Below, one piece after another: positions 22,235 through 34,180 of a stretch of DNA of 64,000 nucleotides. The stretch covers positions 186,001 through 250,000 of the forward strand of contig SAUG01000002.1 of assembly GCA_011316305.1 (NCBI GenBank), in the 5' to 3' direction. Numbering within the stretch: the first letter of the stretch is position 1; the number at the start of each line of letters is the position of its first letter. Both the position numbers and the translations under genes were made by a program. Below the pieces are notes generated by a model. That model did no database searches. It saw only the letters and a list, made by a program, of their open reading frames with translations, and was not told where the DNA came from. Source of the DNA: Rusavskia elegans. Taxonomy: Eukaryota; Ascomycota; Lecanoromycetes; Teloschistales; Teloschistaceae.

Positions 22235-24710
22235 TAGACTGGCTATTTCGATACGAATTTCCGTCGATACTTCGGAAATTCGATTCGAGTTTTAACAAGT
22301 CGATTCGATCCGATTCGCTAAATAGTTCAAGTCGTTTTCTAATATTAAAATCGAAAATTGAATCGAGTTATAAAATAGAAATAAATAGAAATTAAATTTA
22401 ATCTAATTTATAATTATATTAAATAGTAAAATATAATACTTTTAATAAATAATTTTTACTTTAGATATATTATTTCTTTTATATATAATAAAAAGTTTAA
22501 ATAATATAAAATATTAGTATATTTTATTTAATACTAGCTACTATAATCGTTATAATTTATATTATTTTTTTCTAGAAAAATTCTAGATTATATAATTCTT
22601 TTCCGGATTTTTTAACTATATAGAATTCGATTATAAACTAGTTTATTTCTTTCTAGCTTTATTTTCAAAAATTTTATAAGATTTTTAATAAACTAAAAGT
22701 CTTTAATTTAAATAGTTATTCGTTTAATATAAATTTACTATTCGATTAATATTTAAAGATTATAAATAAAGTCGTATATAAATAGTAATATTATAAAGTA
22801 ATATATTTTTCTATTAGATAAATAATAATATATATTTTTATAGAATTTTATAGAATTACTAATACTAAATCTTTTATTCTAATAATTCTAATCGAATTAA
22901 CTATTTTTATAATAGAATCTTTAAAGGTTTTACGATATAGTCTAGTAAATAGTACTTTTAAAATTAGATTATCGAAATCTTTCTAATCGTAATAGATAAT
23001 TCGAAAAGTTATAATATCCGCTTTTTATTAATAGTTCTATTAATATATTATTAGCTGGATATTTCAAAATATATCATTCTAGAATATTTTTTTTACCGCT
23101 ATACTAGTAGATCTCTCTTTCTTTTATTCGATTTTACTACTTTTAGATTTTTTAGATTTTTATAAAACGGTTTTATAATATTTTTATATACTAGAATATC
23201 TTTAAACGTTATTATATACTATAATTACGTTTATATAATAAGATAAATAAAGCGGCGAGTAATATAGTACGGTATATATTATATTAGAAATTTATAGTAA
23301 TAGTTATTTAATAATAAAAAAAAGATCGGAAATAAAACTTAGTTAATTAATAGAATTGTCGGTTAGCTTTCGGCTAAAATAAATAGATTTATATATTTCT
23401 ATATATTTCTAATTACTATTTTATATATCTTTTTTCTAGTATTAATTATATTATCTTATTTATATATTTACCCCACTATCTAGTATCCAGTTATATCTAA
23501 ATTAAAAATATTATCTATAAAATCCAAGTCGGTTATAGACTATAAATACGATAGAAAATAATCGAAATATAAATATATATTCTATAAAAAAATAAAACTA
23601 AATTTCATTATTGTATATAAACGTTTCTAAAAATTAAAGGAAACCGATATATAAAAAATTATAGATTTAGATATAAAGACCCTTTTAGAATAAAACGCTA
23701 GAAATGAAAAAACAAACTATAAAATTAATAAAAGATTCTATAGTAATATAATAGAATAATATAGATTATATTAGATACTAATTTATATATAATATTAGTT
23801 TTTAAAACTAAATTCTATAATAAATTTAATTTAAAAAAAAACGTAGAAAGAAATATTTATAGACTAGATAAAATAAAAACGGAATAAAATAATATATTGG
23901 AATAATATATTAAATATAAATAGAACTATTTAATTTATATTTATTTATTTCTAATATTTCTTTCAATCTACTATAGCTATTAATGATAGAAATAAAGTAA
24001 TTTTATTTTAATATATAAATCTAATCGTTAATTTTTTCTAATAATAAATAATCTATTATAGCAGCTTTAAAAGATATAAAACCGCTAGAATACTAGAACT
24101 TCTATAAAAATAATCGAAAATTACTAAAAATTTTAGCTATAGTAGTAATACGGATAACGTAGCTATCGAATCTCTATATAAAAAAGAAAATAACAATACT
24201 AATAATATCGTCGAAGTTAATAATAAAAACTAAATAATAGAAAGATATTCTACTAAATAGAATAATACTAAATTCGAAAATAATAAAAGTATAACTAGAA
24301 ATATTAATTTTAATTAAAATAAATATAAAGATAAAGATAAAAATAAAAATAAAAATAAAAATAAAATTATAGAAAAAGAAAGAAATATAAAAGAAAAGGC
24401 AAAAGTAAAAATCGAAAATAAAAAAATATAAAAAAGATTATTAAACTATCTATTTAATTATCTAAATCTAGAAATAGTAGATCTAAATATATGTATTACT
24501 TCGATATATTAATATATCATTAATAAAAGAATAGATTTTATAATATAGAAAAAGAGGTTTTAGCGATTTCATTAGATCGAATCCGAATCGAATTAAATTT
24601 TAAAAAAATCTAACCAAATTTAATTCGGTATCTAGAAAAATCAAAACCGATTTAAATCGAATCGGTTTTTTTTTAATCCGGATTCGAAATCCGATCCGAC
24701 AGCCAGTCTA
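22235..24710. mobile_element. hAT-like transposon, 2476 bp, RIP-degraded
   Basis: Starts TAGACTGGCTATTTCG and ends CGACAGCCAGTCTA, so the ends are inverted (TAGACTGGC/GCCAGTCTA). It is flanked by an exact 8-bp duplication TTTTAAAA (22227-22234 and 24711-24718), typical of hAT superfamily insertion. The subterminal regions are dense in GATCCGA/TCGGAT motifs, possible transposase sites. The interior (about 22400-24600) is full of stops from RIP. On the minus strand near 22860-22990 a decayed peptide resembling IYRYWKDFELFISKVPFTRL can be read, also present at 45190. Transposase identity is not resolved. A rearranged partial copy lies reversed at about 37050-39965. Confidence 0.75.
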
Positions 24711-25042
24711 TTTTAAAATAATAATTAAAATTTCTTTTATTTAAATAATAAAAGATTTATTTTTATTATATATTCGGTATAAAGATAATATTTCCGAGAA
24801 AACAATCTATTTATTAAATTTAATCGTTAAATTAAATACTTTTAAACTAGCGAGTTCTATAAAAAATCTATACGTAAAAATCGGATGATCGCGATTAATT
24901 TAATAATTATTAACTTCGATTATCGTTTTATATTGGATGAAATTTTCGAACTTTTAATATAATATAATATTATTATTTCATTCGCTATAACTAGTATTCT
25001 GATTAGAAAGTTTAATTTTTAATTATTTAAATCGAACGTTAT

Positions 25043-25454
25043 TGTAACGTCCCTGTATATCAGAAGGCGTTACGTTCGAGTCTAGCTACAGCCGTAGACG
25101 TAGTCCGAGCTATTAAATAGTAAGGGAATTCTAGCGTAGATTATTATAACTAATCCTATATAGCCGCAGAGATACGGTTACGATATTACGAAGTATCTTT
25201 ATTATAAAATAATTAAAAAGAAAATAGTAGAAATATATTTAATAATTATATTAACGACTAATAAGAGAAACTATCTATAAAAATAATAAGCGATATATAT
25301 AGTAAAAGTAGCCGTAAAGGCCGATAGGTAGCCGTCTACTAAAAGTCCTATTAGGAAAAGCGGCTATAGCGGCTACGGGCGGCTATAGATAATTAGGCTT
25401 ATTTACCTAGCTAATTACTTTAAGGAACCTCTATAGAGTCGCGGATATAATACA
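25043..25454 (-). repeat. LTR of Pol-only copy 1 (3' LTR in coding sense)
   Basis: Begins TGTAACGTCCCTGTATATC and ends ATAATACA. It is the less mutated of the two LTRs at its outer end. A purine-rich run next to it (GAGAGGGC in coding sense) is a plausible polypurine tract, shared with the other copies. Confidence 0.8.
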
Positions 25455-28400
25455 GCCCTCTCTATATCGTTTTCCTAAACCTCTTTAAAGTTTTTTAAGC
25501 GTACCTAAAGTATTTCCTTAGTTCCTAAATATTTTCTTTATCGGGAATTTCTTTCTATTTTACTAGGAATTTATCCGTCTCTTTTTTTTTATCTAGAATC
25601 TTCTCGACCTCGTATTCTTCTCGCTTCTAATAGTACTAGTCTTTTATTAACGGGATATATTCCGGTACTTTCTTTAGTAAGCCTATATAGAATTTAGAGA
25701 AAATTTCTATTATCGGGAGTTTTAAGTACGCTATTATTCCTTTAATATCTTAAACTTCGAAAGCTCCTATATATAGTTTATCGAGCTTTTTATCTATTAA
25801 ATTTCTAGTCGAAAGTAGTACTTTATCCCCTTTATAAATATTATAATCTTTTTTTAACTTATCTAATTTCTATTTAACTCTTTCTTTTACTATTTAGATC
25901 TTTATCTTTACTTTATCCTAGTTATTTTTTATCTTATTAACGAAGGACTGTACTATAGGGTTTTTTATATCTGAATATACTTTTCTCCGAATAGTTTTTT
26001 TATAGAATAGTTCGTTAGGCGTTATTTAAATATCCTTATTATATAATAAATTGATTACTATCTATACTATCGGGAGAAGTTAAATCTAGTTTTCTTTTTC
26101 GTCCGAATAATAGATTTCAAGGTAGGTCTCTAGTATCTGATTTATTCTTTCTATTTATCTATCTATTTATAGGTAAAACGATATTAATATAGTCTATTTT
26201 ATTTCTACTATATATATTAATCCTTTTATAAAGTTTAAAATAAATAATTTATCTCTATCCGAAATAATCTTTTCTATAATACTATTTTCGTAAAATACCG
26301 TTCGTAGTAATAAAAAGGCGAGCTATTCTGCGATTATCGTTATTTTATATAGTATAAATCTTACGTATTTCGTAAATCTATTAATAATTATTACTATTAT
26401 ATCGTATAATACCTATATATAAGGATTAACCGATTCTAGTAATTCTATAATAAAGTCTAATATAATTTATTAATAAAGTACGCTTAGTATTTATATTAGT
26501 TAGAGTTTTCCTATTAGTTTCTAACGATTTTTCTTTACTATTACGTATTCCGGGCAGTTTTTAATAAATTCTTTAATATATTTTTTAAGTACTAGTATAT
26601 TAGTTTTCTTTTAAATTCTTTTTAATATTTTAGTAATTCCTTAATATCTAGCTATTCTAGAGTCGTATATTTATCGAATTACTTCTATTATTTCTTCTGA
26701 AGCTTCGGCTCTTTCTAGGATATCCTCTACCCTTTTTAAAAGAGATCTAGATATTTTTTTAGCAGCTTTATAATTTGCTCTTCTACTTAGTATATCTACG
26801 ACTATATTATCGGTACCTTTAATATATTTTATTTTAAAGTTATAGTATATTATTACTTCTACCTACTTTAATTATCGTTAGTTAAATTCTTTATTAACTA
26901 ATAAGGTTAAAAGGTTTTTATAGTTTGTATATACTACTACTTTTTAACTTATTCTATTCGTATATATCTTCTAGTATACGAGACTCGTAATAATTACGAA
27001 TATTTCTTTATCTATTATTATATAATTAACCTTTAATAGTATTAACTTTCTAGAATAATATCCGAGTAGTTTTCCTTTCTAGAAAATATACGATTCTATC
27101 GCCCGGTCTAAAGTATCTATATAGAAAATAATCTGCTCGCTAGAATTAAATATCGCGAAAGCCTCTTCGGATATAAAACTCTGCTTAAATCTTTTAAATA
27201 CTTCGTTCTAAATTCGTATCTACTAGAAGGATATACTATTCCGAAGTAAATCTATAAATAGGACCGTTATTTTTATATATCTTCCTATTATATTTTAGTA
27301 AAATTTTATAAATCCTAAAAAACTTTAAATATCTTTTTTATTTTTTAGTACTAGCTATTCGCGTATCGCCTGTAATTTATTTACTTCTATAACAGTACTT
27401 TCTAGCTTAATTACGTATCTAAAAAACGTAACCTCCTGTTTATAGAATTCTAACTTTTCTTTTTTTACTCTAAAGTTATATTCTCGGAACCTCTATAATA
27501 TTTTATAGATATATTAAATATATTCTTTTTTTATTTCGGAGAAAATTAGTACGTTATCTATATATACTATAATAAAGATATTAAAATAGTTATATAACGC
27601 CTTATTAACTGTATATTATAGGGTCGCCGGTATATTTATTAATTTAAAAGGTATAACTAAATATTCGAATAGTCCGTATTTTATTCTAAATATAGTTTTC
27701 TATTCGTTTTCAACCTTAATCTATAGTAAGTTAAACGTATTTCTTAAATTAAATTTCGTAAAAAATTTAGCTTTCCCGATTCTATTTTTTAAATCTGCTA
27801 ATAGCGGGAGTAGATACTTATCTTTCTATATTACTATATTAAATCTTCTAAAATCGATATAGAATCGAAGGTTGCTATTCTTTTTAGAAATAAATATAAC
27901 CGATTATTCCGTCTTTAATTTAGAATATCGTATATATCCTCTTTTAAGATTATAGTTAATATATTATTTTAATACTTTTAATTAATTATTATTTAATCCG
28001 TAAATTAGTCTAGCCTTTAGTTTTTCCGGGTCCGTTATAATAATTTCGTAGTCTTTCTAGATATAAGCCGGTAAAGATAGTCTTCCTTCCGGTTCCTTTA
28101 ATATATTTTAGAATTTCTTAAAAATTTATAGAATTTTATCCGTAATAGCTAATTTCTTTTTAGTCTATTATTTCCGAATAAAGTTATTATATAATTTCTA
28201 TATCTCGGCTAATCTTTTAGATATACTAAAAAGATAGTTTCTAATTTTTATCCGTATTATTTTCTAAACGATTTCTAGATTCTATAATATAAACTGTAGA
28301 ATATCTAAATATATATCCCTTTATATTTTTATAATATTAAAAATAATCCTTTTTTTATGTCTATTATTTCGTATCTATAGGGGTTGAATCTAATACTCGA

Positions 28401-28602
28401 TTCTAATAAACTCTATTTTATTAATAGTTTCTATAAAGTAATACTCCGTTTTTCTAGTTAAAGGAATATTAAACCTTTTTATATATTTTTCTAATATAAT
28501 ATTCCGAGTAATTCCTAAAATGACTAAAGCTTCTTTAGGTTATCTAAATAACGTTAGCTAGATAAAAACCCGATTTTTATCTATTTTCCGGAATTATTAA
28601 AA

Positions 28603-29011
28603 TATAATATCCCTATATATTAGAGAGTATTATATTTAAGCCTAGCTATAGCTATAGATATAGTCCGAACTACTAAATAGTAAGGGAATTCTAATATAGG
28701 TTATTATAACTAATTCTATATAGCTATAGAAATACGGTTATAATATTATAAAGTATCTTTATTATAAAGTAATTAAAAAGAGAATAGTAGAGATATATTT
28801 AATAATTATATTAATAACTAACGAAAGAAATTATCTATAGAAATAATAAGCGATATATATAATAAAAGTAGCCGTAAAAGCCGATAGGTAGCCGTCTACT
28901 AAAAGTCCTATTAAAAAAAGCGGCTATAGCGGCTATAGCGGCTATAGATAATTAGGCTCGCTTGCCTAGCCAATTATTCCAGAAAACCTTTGTGGAATCG
29001 CGGACGTAACA
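28603..29011 (-). repeat. LTR of Pol-only copy 1 (5' LTR in coding sense)
   Basis: RIP-mutated match to the LTR at 25043-25454, starting TATAATATCCC and ending GGACGTAACA, next to the GTTAT duplication. Differences from its partner are mostly transitions. Confidence 0.8.
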
Positions 29012-29439
29012 GTTATAGTAAAAAAAATAATATTAATATTATGCGAAAAATTAAATAAAAATAGACTATTTTTTTAATTAAATTGATTTTATTTTAATAT
29101 TGATATATAATATATCTATTTTATATAGACGATCGAAAACGAGAAAATTTATATATAAATATATAAAACTTATAAAACTACTATAATAATATCGAATTTT
29201 TATATTAATAAAATTTTTTTTTATTTTATATCGGATTATAATAAAATTATTACTATTTGTATAATTTTCTTTTTATTATTACTATATACGATATTTAAAA
29301 AATCAAAAAATTGAAATCGAAATGTAAATAAATAAATATTATTTACTAGATAATATCTATTTAAATTATACGTCTATTTAAAAACTATCATTATTATTTT
29401 TTTAAAAAAATATAAATGATTTTATAATTATTTTAATAA

Positions 29440-30425
29440 TATTTTTTTAAATATTATATTTAATATATCTTTTTAGAAAATTTATTTTCGGAGTTATATT
29501 AAGTTTTTATATATATATATATATATTTTATCAATGTTATATACGATAACGATTGTTATATTTTATATATAAAGAAATTTTTACAGCTAAAAGTATATAG
29601 TTCGTCAGGTAAAATTTACAGCGCAGTTAATTATATTAACTATTTTCTTTTTTATTTATTTATAAATCCTCTATTATTTTTTCTTCGACGTTATAAATAA
29701 TTATAAATATCTAATATTTCCGCTATATCTATCTACTATATTGCGAAGTTATTATAAATAGTTGATACTTTATATATATTTATTATATAATTTATATCTA
29801 AACGTTCCGTTAAAATATTCTTTTACTTTATAGTATATATAGCTTTAAAAAGACTACTAGCTATAAAACGGTCGCTAGCTAATACGCTAACTACTACAGC
29901 TAAAATCTTTACCCGATCGATGAAATTAAAAAAAGATAGGAAAGTCGGTTAGCGCGTTTTAAAGGCGATAAAAAAGCTATTTTTATCGAAGTTAAAATAG
30001 CTTGTTCTAGCTACTACGAAGTAGTCGACGTCCGCGCAGATAGATATAGTTATTACGGATATAAAAAGATACTATCGTCTAGTTTAACTACGATATAACT
30101 ATTACGAGAATATATATATACGTACGAGATTTTAGTAAATTATAATATTTATAAGAATGTTATATTACTGATATAAAAAAAATAAAAAGCAATAACTACG
30201 AAATATATTTATCTATAGAAATTTCTACGTTAATTAAATTATCGATAGAGAAATATATTATATTATTGAATAAATTTAAATTAAATTTCTAAAAAACAAT
30301 TATTTATATTAATTAAATTAGAATATAAATTCTACTATCGTATATTCGCTACTGGTATATTAATATTTGATTCATTTATCGAATTACTGATTCGCCGGAT
30401 ATTAAAACCAAAACAAATAATTAAA
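29440..30425 (-). repeat. Repeat X, about 0.95 kb
   Basis: Reverse-orientation copy of a dispersed repeat seen also at 48120-48990 (same orientation), 35885-36430 and 40085-44960 (opposite). Shared landmarks are the CAATGTTATATACGATAACG box, the segment around CGACGTCCGCG and the ACCACTG...CCGGATAT terminus. It includes a TA microsatellite near 29510. No coding content is evident. It may be a non-autonomous element or a long terminal repeat of a larger element. Confidence 0.6.
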
Positions 30426-30499
30426 TATTTAATAGATAAATCGAATTATATTTATATAATATAATTCTATTGAAATTAAATAAATTAAAATAAATTTAT

Positions 30500-30790
30500 T
30501 TAACGTACTATAGTAGACGCTGAAATGGAAACGAACGAGACGTTCGGTATTTTTTTCGCTGTCTCGTTCTATTTTAACATCAGCTAAAAATATCGTCGAT
30601 TTTTAACGACTATAAAACGAGCTAGAATAATTTTCTAAAAGCAACGAATATTCCCGTAATTTTAGCAATATTAAAACCGAGCGGATAGGTTATTCGAAAG
30701 GAATATAGTCACGAGACTATAGTTTAATTCGTATACAAGCGGAACTGCGGTCACGTGCGTTAAAAAAGCCTTCGGTGCTTCGGGCCACGT
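30500..30790. repeat. Repeat Y abutting the aquaporin relic
   Basis: The run CAGCTAAAAATATCGTCGAT through AACTGCGGTCACGTGCGTT and on to about 30790 matches a RIP-degraded copy at 53690-53895, in the same order. The match ends where aquaporin coding starts, so the repeat replaces the 5' part of that gene. A short hairpin (GAACGAGAC...GTCTCGTTC) lies at 30520-30575. Confidence 0.6.
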
Positions 30791-33207
30791 CTACAACGAT
30801 AGTTCAAGGCTTCAACCCTGCCCAGCTACTGTATATAAGTCTATACTTCAGGTTCTCGCTGGCGGTCAATGCCTGGGTATTCTTCAGGATCAGTGGTGGA
30901 TTGTTCAATCCAGCAGTAAAACTAGAATTCATAAATCATCTACAATGGCTATACTGACATTCTTTAGGTATCAGTCGGGATGATTGTACTTGGTGCTGTA
31001 CCTTGGTTCCGAGGTTGCCTGGTCATGGTCTTTCAACTATTAGGCGGTATCGCTGCGTCCGCTGTGTTTTCAGCCTTGTACCCAGGAAAACTTAAACGTA
31101 TTACACAGCTTTTCCACCCCCCAGTCCCGATGCGCCAAAGCTGACTGTACTTTTTTTCGACAGGTTCGGACCGTATTAAACGCAGGAACGACCCGCACGC
31201 AAGGGCTTTTCATCGAAATGTTCTTGACTGCTGAGCTGGTCTTTACAATCTTTATGTTGGCTGCTGAAAAGCACAAGGGCACATTCATTGCTCCCATTGG
31301 TGAGAGCCTGCATGGCGGGATCATCATGAGAGTGTCATCTGAGATGGTCGCTGAGATCACGTGACTTGCCTACTTAGGTATAGTTTCTACTCTATTAGGT
31401 TTAACGTGTTTTGGCAACGGCCAACATTCCATGTAATTTAGCGTTGTATCTTCGGAACGTAACAATAGAGCGTAACAATTTAGTAACGCAACAATTCAAA
31501 ACCTTTACAGGTATATATAGCCACCACCACCACCTCTTTTAAAAATTCTAAAGAGTGCAATCTTTAGAGTTTAATCTATTTTAAAAACTTGTTTTTTCAA
31601 AATTTTAATCTACTTGCTGGTTAAATTAGGTATTGGCCTGTAAACTTTCAAAATTATATCAAAACGGAAACTCTATAATTGACTTGATTTTAATAGATAT
31701 TTAAGGTCTTTTGGAGATTTATATATCCCTTTAGCTTTACAGCCGAGGTTATAAAGCTGGAATTAATATTAATTGACTTTTTACCGTATATATTTATACG
31801 TATCGTATATATATACGTGCTGTAAAGGATTTTCGGCTAGAATATCTTCTTACTAAAATTCTATAATAGCGTTGGTATAATTTTTTTTGGCGTTCTGAAT
31901 AAATAGCGTAATCTGCTAAAATTGATATTTAGGTAGAATCGAACGATCGACCTCGTAATTTTTTCCGAATTGAGTAATAATGATTTACTGCGGAGACTAG
32001 CGAAATCCGTGCTTATAACTGTGAATTTTCAAAACCATACCAAAACGGGGGCCCCACAGTTAACTTGATCTTAGTGGGTATTTGAGATCTTCTGGAGGTT
32101 TACATGGCCTTTAAACCCCTTCGAATAATCTTGGCGGCTCCGCTGTAAGGCTGGCGCGCCAAGACCTCTTATAGTAGACCTTTTTAGATATTTATCGGTT
32201 TTATACGGTCGCAGAATTATTTCTTTACTGCTACTAAGTAAGCTTAACAAGCCCTACAATCTGCACTTTTCAGAATCCTGAAAGGAGGTGGTAGTGGTGG
32301 CTATATATGCCTGTGAATTGTTGCACCACTAAGTTGTTGCGCTCTATTGTTGCGCTCCGAAGACCTCAATCAATACGATTATGCATCCACATCCACTCGT
32401 CCCACAATTGGAATAGGCTTGTCACTGTTCATTGCTGAACTTGGCGGAGTCTATTACACTGGTGGGTCACTGAACCCAGCACGATCATTTGGACCCTGCG
32501 TCGTCGCCCACCAGTTTGAGGACTATCATTGGATCTACTGGATTGGGCCCTTACTTGGATCACTTCTAGAGTCAGGTTTCTACAAGTTCATCAAAATGCT
32601 CGAATACGAAACGGCCAATCCGGGGCAAGATTTCGGCGAGAACGAGACGCAGCTTTTCGATCCCGAAAGAGATACAAATAGACCAATGGTAAATTTCTCA
32701 GCACCAAGCGAGAGCAGCAGTCGGCAGGCTGCAAGGAGCAGGCCAATAAGTGGGGACACATTGCCGAGTACCAACGGGAAGAGATCCCTTTGGAAAAATC
32801 AAATCTCAGAATTCGAGGCCAGAGCAAGAAAAGTCAGGCCATGATCGATCCGGTTCGAGTCCGACGAGGCAGCAACCGCAGGCTCAACCGCCTATGTCGG
32901 CAATGAAGGGTTCTCGACGGAGAGGCTCGTCTTTACCTTCACTAGGTCCAGATATGGTGATGTCCGACCCTGAACCTGCGAAAGCTGTTCATCTCGACGA
33001 AACCAGTAATCACTTCGGTGGAGCACAAGACCTTGTTCATGGCGGCCCTCATTACGACACACTGCCAACCGCCTTGATCCCCATGTCCGGACAGATGCCC
33101 CGCCGCTCAGCTCGTATCAAGCAGGACCGGCTGCCGAGGCTGGGCGTCCCTGATTGCTCCGATCCTTGTCAAGATTGTCCAAACCATCCCTTAAGAGGAG
33201 GATGAAC
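30790..33207 (+). pseudogene. Aquaporin / MIP channel, 5'-truncated and interrupted
   Basis: Coding starts abruptly at the border with repeat Y and lacks a start codon and first helix. Readable parts: LAVNAWVFFRISGGLFNPA (first NPA box, to 30915), a 52-bp intron (30916-30967), VSVGMIVLGAVPWFRG with LLGGIAASAVFSALYPG, then after 31163 GLFIEMFLTAELVFTIFMLA. The last exon has GVYYTGGSLNPARSFGP (second NPA box) and YHWIYWIGPLLGSLL. Both NPA boxes are intact. Defects: no 5' end, splice phases that do not match between the second and third segments, a 915-bp element in the following intron, no clear acceptor before the last exon, and a shift near 32790 after which the tail continues in another frame to 33207. 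Confidence 0.82.
31449..32363. mobile_element. 915-bp TIR element inside the aquaporin gene
   Basis: The ends are long inverted repeats: left 31449-31559 and right 32262-32363. Outer sequences are TCTTCGGAACGTAACAATAG and, reversed, TCTTCGGAGCGCAACAATAG. Subterminal GAGCGCAACAA repeats are present. Most TIR differences are transitions, with the left copy more mutated. Inside are two direct repeats (31640-31733, 32021-32113) and a tRNA-like stretch near 31930-32010. No transposase is seen, so it is non-autonomous. No clear target duplication was found. Confidence 0.75.
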
Positions 33208-33711
33208 AAAAGAGACGATTGGGAGGTTCTCAGGTAGGATCCGCAACCCATGGAATGGTGGAATCACCCGAAAATAAGACTGAATATCGGGAAACGTTCA
33301 AGTGCTGTCTGCCGCATTCTGTTGCCTGTTTATAGCGTGCGTTTTCTGTGAGCAAAGGCGCCGACGGCGTTGACAGATGAAGATTGATTCAGAATCTGAC
33401 GTCCTTGAGTTTGGCATATCAGTACAATCCAACTCGCGTTCCATGAGCGTCTCGTTCCTAACATGATTTCGCGGTAGTTCTTAATTTGTACTCTTATCAT
33501 TACGTCTCCGTTCATGGAGAGAAAGAATCCATTGGCGCCCGCAATTTGCCCCAAGCTTTGTACGACATGACATGCGTGGATCTCCTGGCCCCGCAACATC
33601 TGAGGCTGAAATCTCAGATGGCTCCAAAGACAGTCCCGTTCATCGGCGCAATCAATTCTTTTACGATATCTCCATCGACTCTGCGACCAACGAAGCCCAA
33701 AATCTACAACG
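33208..33711. other. Intergenic
   Basis: About 500 bp without a recognised gene between the aquaporin relic and the LITAF-like gene. Confidence 0.5.
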
Positions 33712-34133
33712 ATGACCGAGCTACACGAAATCGGCAACGCCGGCCCCGTCAAACCCGTCGCTGGACTTGCCTTCCACTCCGAATGGGTCGACTGTCCCAG
33801 CTGTCAGAAACGGCAGAAGACAAACATCAATCAGGTGCCCAGCGAGGCCACTCGGTATGTCCTCACCAGCTTCATACTGCCTCCACAAAGAGCTCCTCCG
33901 AGAGATCTTGTTGCTAACATGCTTCGATGTTCAAAAGGCAATTGAAATTCAAATATGCGACGTGGTGGTGCCCATTTTGTTGCATAAGCTATTACGTACC
34001 GGACTGGAAGAAGATGGCCTACGACACGGTGCATACGTGCCCATGCGGGTTTCAAATTGCTATTGTTAGGCATGACCAGCAGGTGGTCAATGTGCCGTGG
34101 GTGGAGCCAAAATATGCTACACACGTTGAATAG
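33712..34133 (+). CDS. LITAF-like zinc-binding membrane-associated protein
   Basis: Two exons (33712-33854, 33938-34133) over an 83-bp intron give 112 residues. The N-terminal knuckle is VDCPSCQKRQKT. It is followed after the splice by a short aromatic segment (ATWWCPFCCISYYVPDW) and the second knuckle VHTCPCG. The order Cys-x2-Cys, hydrophobic insertion, then H-x-C-P-x-C is that of LITAF domains, which bind one zinc and dip into the cytosolic face of endosomal membranes. The hydrophobic segment is shorter than in animal LITAF. It lies tail-to-tail with the HET gene. The family call is moderate; the gene model itself is sound. Confidence 0.65.
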
Positions 34134-34180
34134 AGGGGTGCAATAACAAGCGGTCGTCCTTGGCAGCCAATCGAATAATA

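Larger units (their letters stand above)
25043..29011 (-). mobile_element. Ty3/Gypsy LTR retrotransposon, Pol-only copy 1
   Basis: 3969 bp flanked by an exact 5-bp duplication GTTAT (25038-25042, 29012-29016). LTRs are 25043-25454 and 28603-29011 (about 410 bp, TGTAACGT...ACGTAACA). Coding runs on the minus strand and is full of RIP stops, but RT can be read between about 28050 and 27500: LKRGYIRYSK, FYIDFRRFN, YGLFEYLVIPF and YIDNVLIF (the YxDD box with the second Asp changed to Asn). Integrase follows (about 26550-26000): INRFTKYVRFI, ISDRDKLF and IERINQILETYL. The order RT-RNaseH-IN marks Ty3/Gypsy. No Gag or zinc knuckle is found: Pol-like sequence starts shortly after the 5' LTR. Confidence 0.88.

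Noticed and set aside
25455..25500. tRNA primer-binding site next to the Gypsy LTRs
   Set aside because: The few bases after the coding-sense 5' LTR (TTTTAATAA) do not match a tRNA 3' end that I recognise, and RIP has altered them.
18440..30780. CRISPR-like or satellite arrays
   Set aside because: Repeats are dispersed transposon copies, not regularly spaced units; the genome is fungal.
31449..32363. Target-site duplication for the 915-bp element
   Set aside because: Flanks TAGCGTTGTA and CCTCAATCAA share no direct repeat; the boundary may be off by some bases or the duplication is lost.
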